In this document: positions 1-5,866 of the stretch, in pieces | Numbering within the stretch: position 1 is the stretch's first letter | Layout of the letters: each line of letters starts with the position of its first letter | Assembly: GCA_041674465.1 (NCBI GenBank) | Contig: JBAYVV010000218.1 | Span: 1-5,866 of the forward strand | DNA length: 5,866 bases | Direction of reading: 5' to 3' | From: JACRAR01 sp041674465 | GTDB taxonomy: Bacteria > Pseudomonadota > Gammaproteobacteria > Burkholderiales > Rhodocyclaceae | Made by a program: the position numbers and the translations under genes | The notes under the pieces: generated by a model | The model's database searches: none | What the model saw: the letters and a program-made list of their open reading frames with translations, nothing else | What the model was told of the DNA's origin: nothing

Positions 1-1
1 G

Positions 2-334
2 CTCGAAGGCGTCGTGACCAACGTCACCAACTTCGGCGCCTTTGTCGATGTCGGCGTACACCAGGATGGCCTGGTCCATGTCTCGGCGCTTGCCGACCGG
101 TTTGTCAAAGATCCGCACAGCATCGTCAAGGCGGGCGACGTGGTGAAGGTGAAAGTGCTGGAAGTCGATAGCGCACGCAAGCGCATCGCGCTGACCATGC
201 GTCTGTCCGACGAAGTCACGGCGAAGAAAGACAGCGTCGCGCCGAATCGGGGCGGCAAAGTCCGGTCGGCGAAACCGGAAATTCCACCGCCAGGCGGCGC
301 GATGGCGGCGGCGTTTGCTAAACTGAAACACTGA
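2..334 (+). CDS. tex: Tex transcription accessory protein, C-terminal fragment (5' end outside window)
   Basis: This is the last ~110 residues of a longer protein; the reading frame is open to the window's left edge. It begins inside an S1 RNA-binding domain with the pattern GVVTNVTNFGAFVDVG, then DGLVHVSAL, then GDVVKVKVLEVD and RKRIALTMR, which together cover an OB-fold of about 70 residues. A basic, Pro/Gly-rich tail follows and ends in AMAAAFAKLKH. That S1 domain plus an Ala/Lys-rich terminus is typical of Tex, a cytoplasmic nucleic-acid-binding protein of about 770-790 residues that influences transcription and is broadly conserved in bacteria. The YqgF-like and helix-hairpin-helix parts of Tex lie outside the window, so the name rests on the S1 domain and tail alone. 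Another S1-domain protein, such as a ribosomal protein S1 relative or polynucleotide phosphorylase, is possible, but their C-termini look different. Confidence 0.85.
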   Translation, partial: LEGVVTNVTNFGAFVDVGVHQDGLVHVSALADRFVKDPHSIVKAGDVVKVKVLEVDSARKRIALTMRLSDEVTAKKDSVAPNRGGKVRSAKPEIPPPGGAMAAAFAKLKH

Positions 335-335
335 A

Positions 336-355
336 CAACGCATACCAACGCATAC
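336..355 (+). repeat. Perfect tandem duplication of a 10-bp unit
   Basis: The unit CAACGCATAC occurs twice without a gap (336-345 and 346-355). It fills most of the 28-base space between the tex stop and the next start codon. No Shine-Dalgarno sequence is present in this space. The duplication may have displaced an original ribosome-binding site or may be chance slippage. Confidence 0.8.
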
Positions 356-362
356 GCTCAAA

Positions 363-1304
363 ATGGCCAGGAAACCAAAATTCAATCTTGCTGCGCTACT
401 GGCCATCCCCTGGTGGATTCCTGCCGCGGTGGCGTCCCTGCTGTACATCACATTTGAATGGGGCATTCCGGCGCTGCAGGTTGCCAATCCGGCATTCGGG
501 TCGTTGGCAGCGATCCTCAAGCCATTCGGCATTGTGCTGGCTGCCGTGTGCGGAATCATGGCTGCGCTGCTTTTCTACAGGCAACGCAGCGGCAAGTCGC
601 CCAAGACTGTGCGTTTGCTGGAACCGCATTTTTCCGTACCGCCACCATCCCTCCGTCCGAAAATTCCCAAAGTTGAGGCCGATGAAGCGACGCCGGCCAA
701 CCTTGCAGTCGAATTGGCGCCGAGTTTGCCAGTCGCAAAATCCGCCGCATGGTCACTCGAACTTTTGCGCCGAATCAAATGCGGGCAATTTGACGAATTC
801 GTTGCCGCGTACTTCAGGGAATTGACCTTCCGCACGGAAGCCAGTCAGATTGGCGCGGATGAGGGCACGGATATCAAGCTCTTCGAAAAGGGCAAAGCCG
901 CGGTCTATGCCATTGTTCAATGCAAAGCCTGCGATACCCAAAAAACCGGCGTGAGATCCGTCCGCGAATTGCTCGGCGTGATGACGCATGACAAAGTGCC
1001 ACGAGGCGTTTTTGTTTCCACCGGTGACTATACTGAGGCTGCCATCGATTTCGCCAGGCGACACCCGATGATCCTGATCACGGGCGAAATGCTGATCAAT
1101 GACATTCTCTCTTTCTCGGCAGATGCCCATGCCAGGCTGATGAATGTGGCTGCGGAAGGCGGACTGGAAGTCAAGCCAGCTGCGGCGGAGACGGCGTCGG
1201 TCGAAATCAATGCGGTTGAAGGAGACGAATCGGGCGAACCCGATTCGAACGTCATAGAGTTTCAAGTCGGCGACGGGAGCAGCGAACTCTGGCCGAAGAT
1301 TTGA
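363..1304 (+). CDS. Membrane-anchored Mrr-like (PD-(D/E)xK) restriction endonuclease family protein
   Basis: The protein has 313 residues. Two hydrophobic segments (about 10-31 and 47-72) form an N-terminal hairpin in the membrane, followed by the basic stretch YRQRSGK, which suggests a cytoplasmic C-terminal part. A Pro-rich linker (about 75-125) leads to a nuclease-like domain (about 130-250). Within it I see E145 in FDEFV, D170 in ADEGTDI, and Q186-C187-K188 in IVQCKA. These match the E...D...QxK layout of the Mrr catalytic fold, a Mg-dependent DNA endonuclease family (Mrr_cat type). Further family-like signals are VRELLGVM, then RGVFVSTGDYTEAAIDFA and ITGEML. The tail (about 262-313) is acidic and probably disordered. 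Classic Mrr carries a winged-helix domain instead of membrane helices. The ATG at 363 gives the complete first helix but has no visible ribosome-binding site, so translation may depend on tex, 28 bases upstream. Substrate and biological role are unknown; defence against foreign DNA is only one possibility. Confidence 0.8.
   Translation: MARKPKFNLAALLAIPWWIPAAVASLLYITFEWGIPALQVANPAFGSLAAILKPFGIVLAAVCGIMAALLFYRQRSGKSPKTVRLLEPHFSVPPPSLRPKIPKVEADEATPANLAVELAPSLPVAKSAAWSLELLRRIKCGQFDEFVAAYFRELTFRTEASQIGADEGTDIKLFEKGKAAVYAIVQCKACDTQKTGVRSVRELLGVMTHDKVPRGVFVSTGDYTEAAIDFARRHPMILITGEMLINDILSFSADAHARLMNVAAEGGLEVKPAAAETASVEINAVEGDESGEPDSNVIEFQVGDGSSELWPKI
1226..1247 (+). repeat. Perfect 9-bp inverted repeat with 4-base loop inside the nuclease-like gene
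   Basis: The left arm CGAATCGGG (1226-1234) and right arm CCCGATTCG (1239-1247) are perfectly complementary and flank the loop CGAA. On the opposite strand the loop reads TTCG. It lies in the codons for the acidic tail (residues around DESGEPDSN). No T-run follows on the + strand, so it is not a classical intrinsic terminator. Confidence 0.8.
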
Positions 1305-1342
1305 GTATTTCGATTTGCGCTTGAACCTGAATCACCAACCTG

Positions 1343-1347
1343 GGAGG
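1343..1347 (+). promoter_or_regulatory. Ribosome-binding site deciding the GST start
   Basis: GGAGG stands 8 bases before the ATG at 1356 but only 2 bases before the in-frame ATG at 1350. The spacing favours 1356. Confidence 0.7.
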
Positions 1348-1355
1348 CCATGACC

Positions 1356-2006
1356 ATGAAACTTATCGATTCTCTTGGACCGAATCCGCGTGTCGTGAGG
1401 ATGTTCATGGCCGAAAAGGGAATCACCCTCCCGAGTGAAGAAGTCGATATCCTCGCCAATGAAAACCGGCAGGAAGGGTATCTGAAACGCAATCCGTCGG
1501 GTCAGATGCCAGCTCTGGAACTCGACGATGGCACTTTCATCGCTGAAACGGCGGCAATCTGCGAATACCTCGACGAAAAATATCCGCGCCTGTCGTTAAT
1601 CGGCCAGTCTGCCGAAGAGCGCGCGGTTTCGCGCATGTGGCAGCGTCGCGTCGAGCTCAATATCATTGAGCACATATACAACCGCTGGCGTTACGCGGAG
1701 GGTTATGAGTTGTTCAAGAACCGGGTACATTGCATACCTGCTGCGGCGGATGACCTCAAAGCCATCGGTCAGGAAAAGCTTGCTTGGCTGGACGGCTTGA
1801 TGGGAAATCAGGCCTTCATCTGCGGCAGCGCGCTGCGTTTCATCGACATCAGTTTGTACTGCTGCCTGGACTTTGCGAAGGATGTCGGCCAGCCGCTCAA
1901 TCCTGATCTCAGGAACATCAATGCCTGGTTCAAGAGAATGGATGAGCGACCGAGCGCGACGGCAAGCCTGCACCCTTCCTGGCAGCAGGTGAAGATGCGG
2001 GTTTGA
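1356..2006 (+). CDS. Glutathione S-transferase family protein (GTT2-like)
   Basis: The product is 216 residues from the preferred ATG (218 from the ATG at 1350). It is a cytoplasmic GST-fold protein that would conjugate or transfer glutathione; the substrate is unknown. The N-terminal thioredoxin-like domain (about 1-75) contains DSLGPNPRVVRMFMAEKGI, then NPSGQMPALELDDGT with cis-Pro52, then the glutathione-contacting E64-T65 in AETAAICEYL. The SLGPNPR..R...AEKGI start and the MWQRRVELN opening of the all-helical domain (about 90-210) resemble the GTT2-like subgroup. In yeast Gtt2 a water molecule held by Ser and His replaces the usual catalytic Tyr, Ser or Cys. S6 sits where a Ser-type GST would have its catalytic residue. 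The usual N-capping S/T-x-x-D in the helical domain reads R161-F-I-D164 here, so the capping residue is changed. It follows the nuclease-like gene by about 50 bases on the same strand. Length is normal for the family. Confidence 0.9.
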   Translation: MKLIDSLGPNPRVVRMFMAEKGITLPSEEVDILANENRQEGYLKRNPSGQMPALELDDGTFIAETAAICEYLDEKYPRLSLIGQSAEERAVSRMWQRRVELNIIEHIYNRWRYAEGYELFKNRVHCIPAAADDLKAIGQEKLAWLDGLMGNQAFICGSALRFIDISLYCCLDFAKDVGQPLNPDLRNINAWFKRMDERPSATASLHPSWQQVKMRV

Positions 2007-2027
2007 TTGTTTTACCGGTGGTTTCTT

Positions 2028-2046
2028 GCTATTCCCTCGCTATTCC
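2028..2046. repeat. Short direct repeat at the convergent gene junction
   Basis: GCTATTCC occurs at 2028-2035 and again at 2039-2046. The second copy contains the stop codon of the leftward hydrolase gene. The remaining 33-base space between the two convergent stops (2007-2039) shows no hairpin-plus-T-run terminator for either strand. Confidence 0.55.
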
Positions 2047-3236
2047 TTATTTCCCCACAGGGCATTCCGCACGTTTTCCCAAGCACGCATCTGCCTGTCC
2101 CGGGCGGGATGTATAAACTTTGCGCCCGGATAATGGGTTGCGGGTGGCGTGTATGCACCCATCTCCTGCAGCCGTTTTATATTGCCTCGGAAGATTTCAT
2201 CATGATCCGCATGTTGCAATGGATCCTTGTCGATCCACATGTTTTTCGGATGAATCGGCTTTTCATACATGCGCTTGAAGATTTCGGTCCGCAAATCTTT
2301 CAAGCCGTTGCCGAACAGAGACATCTCCCGGAAATGCCGGAGCTGCTCAATGTCAATCACAGCTGCCGTCACCGTATCCGTGCCGGATGCGCTGAAAGAA
2401 ATGATGTTTCCCTGGTAATCGACGATATGTGAATTTCCGCCCGCCACGTCAAAACCGTGCTCAAACCCCGGGTGCAGGTAATACGGGCCGACGTTGGGAG
2501 CGATCACGTAGCAGTTGTTAAACATCGCGTGCGATTTGTTCTGCGTCTCCCACTGGCCATTGCCCGTTATCGGCTGGGCCATGCTTGGGCGGTAGATCAC
2601 TTCTGCCCCGTTGAAAGCAAGTGCGCGGGCCGGTTCAGGATACATCCCGTCATTGCAAATGATCGTGCCGATATTGCCGATATCGTCCGTCTTCAGTACG
2701 GGGTAAAAGGCATCAATCCCGTCCCCGAATTTCTCCACCCAAATATCATAGATGTCGTGTGGCATGCAGGATCGTTCCCTGGCGAAAACGTGGTTCTTGG
2801 CGTACCTATGCACCACCTTTCCCTTTGGATCGATAATGAAGGCAAGATTGAAAAACCGGTCCTTGATGACTTCGGGCAAACGGGCTTTGCATTGTGCAAT
2901 GATATAAGTTTCATACTGCTTGGCGATTTCACCCAGACGGTCTGTCTCCGGGCCCGGAACGTCAATCCAAAGTTCCCTTGCCGCCGTCACATGCGGAATA
3001 TCAAACGCTTCGTCGGTAAACCCGGATAGAGCACCTTCTGCCAAGGCGATGATCTTGACCGGCATGTTGATGCTCACCACGAACATGGCGCCGTGAATCA
3101 TATTCTCGATATGATCGATATTCCGCATGATGTCGGATCGCTTGCCGATACCCCGACATGTAGTGGACAGGCCAATCGCCAGATAGGGGGGGACTGGCTG
3201 CCGTTGTTTCGCATTTTCAGAAATGTTCTCTGACAT
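2040..3236 (-). CDS. Nitrilase-superfamily carbon-nitrogen hydrolase (amidase-like)
   Basis: This 398-residue cytoplasmic enzyme should hydrolyse a C-N bond in an amide or nitrile; the substrate cannot be told. The Glu-Lys-Cys triad is visible: E67 in ALAEGALSGF, K147 in HRYAKNH, and C194 in TIICNDGMYPE. The Cys segment followed by P-E-x-x-R and FNGAEVI resembles aliphatic amidases and formamidases (IICDDGxYPE) more than true nitrilases, which usually have CWE. One difference is Asn195 after the Cys, where AmiE/AmiF have Asp. E154 is a candidate for the second family glutamate. The protein is longer than AmiE (about 346 residues), with a 17-residue polar N-terminal extension and a C-terminal tail (about 310-398) containing EKPIHPKNMW and TPPATHYPGAKF. 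Such tails often form subunit contacts in this superfamily. The ATG at 3236 has a strong ribosome-binding site 9 bases upstream. It lies 131 bases downstream of the transporter gene, on the same strand. Confidence 0.88.
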   Translation of the reverse strand: MSENISENAKQRQPVPPYLAIGLSTTCRGIGKRSDIMRNIDHIENMIHGAMFVVSINMPVKIIALAEGALSGFTDEAFDIPHVTAARELWIDVPGPETDRLGEIAKQYETYIIAQCKARLPEVIKDRFFNLAFIIDPKGKVVHRYAKNHVFARERSCMPHDIYDIWVEKFGDGIDAFYPVLKTDDIGNIGTIICNDGMYPEPARALAFNGAEVIYRPSMAQPITGNGQWETQNKSHAMFNNCYVIAPNVGPYYLHPGFEHGFDVAGGNSHIVDYQGNIISFSASGTDTVTAAVIDIEQLRHFREMSLFGNGLKDLRTEIFKRMYEKPIHPKNMWIDKDPLQHADHDEIFRGNIKRLQEMGAYTPPATHYPGAKFIHPARDRQMRAWENVRNALWGNKE

Positions 3237-3367
3237 AATTAATTTCTCCTCAATAATTCATGAAAAAATGCAACTACCGCCAGCAGTACAACTTCATCGG
3301 GTTCAACCCAATTCAATGCACAAGCGACTCTGCCCAGCGACACTTAACGGGTGCCGATAGCTCAGAA
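3237..3367 (-). other. Intergenic leader between transporter and hydrolase genes
   Basis: No gene is supported in these 131 bases. The part next to the hydrolase start (about 3237-3270) is clearly AT-richer than its surroundings. It includes the 8-bp palindrome TTCATGAA (3257-3264). Further out is the 11-base palindrome GGGTTCAACCC (3299-3309). I found no convincing -35/-10 pair and no terminator after the transporter stop. The hydrolase may therefore be read through from the transporter or have its own weak or activator-dependent promoter. Confidence 0.5.
3246..3251 (-). promoter_or_regulatory. Ribosome-binding site of the hydrolase gene
   Basis: Read on the minus strand this is GAGGAG, 9 bases before the ATG. 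It is the strongest Shine-Dalgarno match in the window and fixes the start at 3236. Confidence 0.8.
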
Positions 3368-5755
3368 TTAAACCTGTTTCTTCCGGAGCAAAAAATGCCC
3401 CAAGGCGGGTATCAGGATCAGTGCGCCCAGCATATTCAGGACGAACATGAAACCCAGCAGGACACCCATGTCTGCCTGAAACTTGATCGGAGAAAATGAC
3501 CAGGTCGTCACGGCGATTCCCAGGGTGATGCCTGTGAGTACCACCACCTTTCCGGTGAAGATCAAGGCCCGGTAGTAAGCTTCCGACAAACTCATGCCAT
3601 TTCGCAAATGGCCGAGCGTCACCGAGAGAATGTAAAGGGCATAGTCCACGCCAATCCCTACGCCAAGCGCGATGACCGGCAGGGTGGCGACCTTCACGCC
3701 GATGTTGAGTATCACCATCAGCGCCTCGCAAAGAACCGACGTGAGCATCAGGGGCAACACCGCGCAGACGACGGCACGCCAGGAGCGGAAGGTGATGAGA
3801 GCCAGCACGATAACCGCGACATAGACCAGCACCAGCATCAGCACATTGGCACGTCTGACCACGATGTTTGTTGCTGCCTCAATTCCGGCATTGCCCGCGG
3901 CAGAGAGAAATCGAACGTTCTCGCTGTTGTTTCGTGCGGCAAAATCTTCTACTACGCTGACGACGCTGTCCAGCGTGTCGGCCTTGTGGTCCTTGAGGTA
4001 GGCGTAAATTGCCAGCAGGTCGCAATTTTGGTTGAACAGCTCGCGCGGTGCGTGGGTTGTGATGGAATTGAGGATGTCCTGGGTGCGTGGCAGTTCATAC
4101 CACTTGATGTTGCCCTCGTTCATGCCTGCCGCAGCGCGCTTTGCCAGCGATGCAAAGGATTTGGTGGACTCGACGCCCGGCAGTTGGAGAAGCTGCCACT
4201 CCAAAGCCTCGACTAGCGCCAGCGTGTTGTACTGCGCGCACATATACTGTGACGTTCGTGCCATCACGACATAGGTGTCGCTGCTTGCCTCATAATTGGC
4301 CGTCATGAAGGCGTTGTCGCGGTTGTAACGTGACTCGGCGCGCAGTTCGGGCACACCCGGATCGGTGTCGCCGATTTTCAAGTGCAAACTGATGGCAAAA
4401 GCAATAAGTCCCAACGCGGCTGCGACCGCCAGCGCAATGCCCGCCCACTTCCGTTCGGTGAATAAGTCGAGAAACGCCCAGAACGGGTGCTTGTTATGCC
4501 GGGTGTCGGGTTCTTCCATGCGGTCGGCGCTCAAGCTCCGCTGCGCCGCCGTCGCGCTGACACCGGTGTATGACAGCAGCAGCGGCAGAAGCACCAGATT
4601 GGTGAAGACCAGCACTGCGACGCCGATACTTGCCGTGATCGCCAGATCCTGGATCACCCTGATGTTGATCACCATCAGGACGGCGAACCCGACTGCGTCG
4701 GCAACCAGAGCGGTCAACCCGGCGAGGAATAGGCGCCGGTAGGTATAACGCGCGGCAACCAGCCTGTGTGTGCCGCGGCCAATGTCTTGCATGATGCCGT
4801 TCATTTTCTGGGCGCCATGGCTCATACCAATGGCGAACACCAGGAAGGGCACCAGGATGGAGTATGGGTCGAGTTCGAAACCCAGGGTCGGCAGCAGTCC
4901 GAGCAGCCAAACCACCGCGACAAAGGAGCAGGCGACCACCAGCAGCGTACTTCTGAGGCAGCGTGTGTACCAATACAAAACGGCAGTGCAAATCGCTATG
5001 GCAAGGGCGAAAAACTGCATCACCTGCGTCAGTCCGTCGATCAGGTCGCCGACGACCTTGGCAAAACCCGTGATATGGATCCGGATCTTGGCTGACTGGT
5101 ATTTGCTGCGGACCTGCTCGAGACGGGACGAGAAGTCATGGTAGTCGAGGCGACTTCCATCCCCGAGCTTTTCCTGCAGGGGCAGCAGGACGATGCTGGA
5201 GCGATAGTTGCCCGATACCAGTTGACCGATTTCTCCGGAGCGCTCGATGTTGAAGCGGAGCTGCTCCAGGCTCTTGGTCGAGCCATCATAGTCATCGCCG
5301 ATCACCGGTCCGCCATCAAGTCCTTCCTCGGTCACGCCAGTCCAACGCGTGGCCGGAGTCCAGAGCGATTTGACAAACGACCGGTCGACGCCGGGCAGCA
5401 GAAATAACTCGTCGCTGATCTGGCGTAGCGTCTCCAGATAAACGGCATCGAAGATTGTGCCGTCCGTTGTCTCCACCGCAATCCGCAACGTGTTGCCCAG
5501 CCCCGAAAGTTGCGATTTGTTCTCCAGATAATTGGAAATGTACGGGTGCTTGGTCGGAATCATCTTTTCGAAGGCCGCATTGAGACTTAACTGCGTGGCC
5601 TGGTAGCCGAGCACCACCGTGATGAGGAAACACAAGGCGACGATCACGGCGCGGTGGTTGAACAGCAGGCGTTCAACCGGCGATCCTGATTGCTGGTCAA
5701 ACTCATCCAGGCTGCGGATAACCGGATGCTCGACAAGTGCTGATTCGCGGCTCAC
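3368..5755 (-). CDS. RND superfamily (MMPL/HAE3-type) transporter
   Basis: The 795-residue inner-membrane protein shows the RND plan of two repeats. TM1 is at about 35-55, then a periplasmic loop (56-243), then TM2-TM6 (about 245-396). A cytoplasmic linker (397-433) leads to TM7 (about 435-457), a second periplasmic loop (458-630) and TM8-TM12 (about 634-790). Such proteins move hydrophobic compounds or lipids using the proton gradient. TM10 carries the hallmark GVGIGVDYALY with D704-Y705. The matching TM4 site reads AIGMSHGAQ (S312-H313), so the Asp-Tyr pair is absent there. Loop 2 has two cysteines, C506 and C578, that could form a disulfide. The length fits stand-alone HAE3/MMPL transporters and is shorter than HAE1 multidrug pumps (about 1,040). 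The GTG start at 5755 overlaps the upstream stop and has GAGGA 9 bases before it. Substrate and direction of transport are not visible; relatives occur in lipid, sterol or hydrocarbon gene clusters. Confidence 0.9.
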   Translation of the reverse strand: MSRESALVEHPVIRSLDEFDQQSGSPVERLLFNHRAVIVALCFLITVVLGYQATQLSLNAAFEKMIPTKHPYISNYLENKSQLSGLGNTLRIAVETTDGTIFDAVYLETLRQISDELFLLPGVDRSFVKSLWTPATRWTGVTEEGLDGGPVIGDDYDGSTKSLEQLRFNIERSGEIGQLVSGNYRSSIVLLPLQEKLGDGSRLDYHDFSSRLEQVRSKYQSAKIRIHITGFAKVVGDLIDGLTQVMQFFALAIAICTAVLYWYTRCLRSTLLVVACSFVAVVWLLGLLPTLGFELDPYSILVPFLVFAIGMSHGAQKMNGIMQDIGRGTHRLVAARYTYRRLFLAGLTALVADAVGFAVLMVINIRVIQDLAITASIGVAVLVFTNLVLLPLLLSYTGVSATAAQRSLSADRMEEPDTRHNKHPFWAFLDLFTERKWAGIALAVAAALGLIAFAISLHLKIGDTDPGVPELRAESRYNRDNAFMTANYEASSDTYVVMARTSQYMCAQYNTLALVEALEWQLLQLPGVESTKSFASLAKRAAAGMNEGNIKWYELPRTQDILNSITTHAPRELFNQNCDLLAIYAYLKDHKADTLDSVVSVVEDFAARNNSENVRFLSAAGNAGIEAATNIVVRRANVLMLVLVYVAVIVLALITFRSWRAVVCAVLPLMLTSVLCEALMVILNIGVKVATLPVIALGVGIGVDYALYILSVTLGHLRNGMSLSEAYYRALIFTGKVVVLTGITLGIAVTTWSFSPIKFQADMGVLLGFMFVLNMLGALILIPALGHFLLRKKQV

Positions 5756-5866
5756 TTCGTCGAGTCCTCAAGCAGCGTAGGGAAGGTAAAGCGGGTCATG
5801 CCGCGCACGCCGCTCAGATTCAGACTGGAGTCTGTCGCCTGGACGATACCGGTGAATGGATACGGA
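5752..5866 (-). CDS. C-terminal fragment of an unidentified protein, possibly YCF48/BNR-repeat-like
   Basis: An open frame enters from the right edge and ends in TGA at 5752-5754, giving 37 visible residues. The stop overlaps the transporter's GTG start by four bases (GTGA), which indicates translational coupling and supports this frame as real coding sequence. The visible part runs TGIVQATDSSLNLSGVRGM, then TRFTFP and the end LLEDSTK. The pattern of a short strand, D-x-S-L-x-L-x-G-V-R-G and a final strand is like the last blade of a beta-propeller. It would fit the YCF48-related proteins that I recall next to this type of RND transporter, often with DUF1302 and DUF1329 genes. That identification is inference from a very short fragment. 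The start and any signal peptide lie outside the window. Confidence 0.7.
   Translation of the reverse strand, partial: PYPFTGIVQATDSSLNLSGVRGMTRFTFPTLLEDSTK
5765..5769 (-). promoter_or_regulatory. Ribosome-binding site of the RND transporter, inside the upstream gene
   Basis: Read on the minus strand this is GAGGA, 9 bases before the GTG at 5755 and within the last codons of the upstream gene. It supports the GTG as the true start despite the non-ATG codon. Confidence 0.65.

Noticed and set aside
753..1265. A 170-codon minus-strand open frame opposite the nuclease-like gene
   Set aside because: The + strand frame has the complete catalytic motif set and continuous domain structure; the antisense product has none.
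1350..1355. ATG at 1350 as the GST start
   Set aside because: It is in frame, but only two bases follow the GGAGG sequence, so the ATG at 1356 is better placed. The alternative adds only two residues and cannot be excluded.
2007..2039. Bidirectional terminator between the convergent genes
   Set aside because: Only the 6-base palindrome ACCGGT is present; no stable stem with a T-run is visible for either direction.
2457..3029. A 190-codon open frame on the + strand antisense to the hydrolase gene
   Set aside because: It is fully covered by a gene with clear family motifs on the other strand, has no ribosome-binding site and shows no recognisable domain.
3269..3283. Sigma-54-like element on the minus strand (TGGC...TTGCA) before the hydrolase gene
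   Set aside because: The GG and GC elements are two bases too close for the strict -24/-12 spacing.
3290..3320. T-arm-like GGTTCAA suggesting a tRNA fragment or attachment site
   Set aside because: The bases around the TTCAA loop do not form a five-pair T stem, and no acceptor, D or anticodon arms are nearby.
3608..4216. A 202-codon open frame on the + strand antisense to the RND gene
   Set aside because: It opposes the TM8-TM10 region and loop 2 of a well-supported transporter. Its His/Gln/Asp-rich product is typical of an antisense shadow in GC-rich DNA.
4494..4991. A 165-codon minus-strand open frame inside the RND gene
   Set aside because: It is an alternative frame of the transporter, rich in Arg, Ala and Gly, with no motif. 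The transporter frame here encodes TM2-TM6.

Overview
This window reads as a stretch of a moderately GC-rich proteobacterial chromosome. A betaproteobacterium is most likely, judging from the style of the Tex C-terminus, the GTT2-like glutathione transferase and the RND transporter. That assignment is inference from protein style, not from a marker gene. There are six protein-coding genes, two of them cut by the window edges. I see no RNA genes, insertion sequences, CRISPR array or phage genes.

The left part (1-2006) is transcribed rightward. It holds the 3' end of tex (S1 RNA-binding domain), a two-pass membrane protein with a C-terminal Mrr-type nuclease domain, and a GTT2-like glutathione S-transferase. 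The gaps are short (28 and about 50 bases), so the three could share a transcript. The middle gene has no visible Shine-Dalgarno sequence, sits behind a 10-bp tandem duplication, and carries a perfect 9-bp-stem hairpin near its 3' end.

The right part (2040-5866) is transcribed leftward and converges on the first block across only 33 bases. In transcription order it holds the last 37 codons of an unidentified protein (possibly YCF48/BNR-like), a 795-residue RND/MMPL-type transporter whose GTG start overlaps the preceding stop, a 131-base intergenic leader, and a 398-residue nitrilase-superfamily carbon-nitrogen hydrolase. The tight coupling of the first two suggests they work together in envelope transport of a hydrophobic compound. 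The hydrolase may act on an amide or nitrile linked to that compound, but the sequence does not show the substrate.

I found no clear-cut new system. The points most worth following up are the membrane-tethered Mrr-like nuclease next to tex, the RND transporter that lacks the TM4 Asp-Tyr pair while keeping the TM10 pair, and the pairing of this transporter with an unusual long amidase-like hydrolase.
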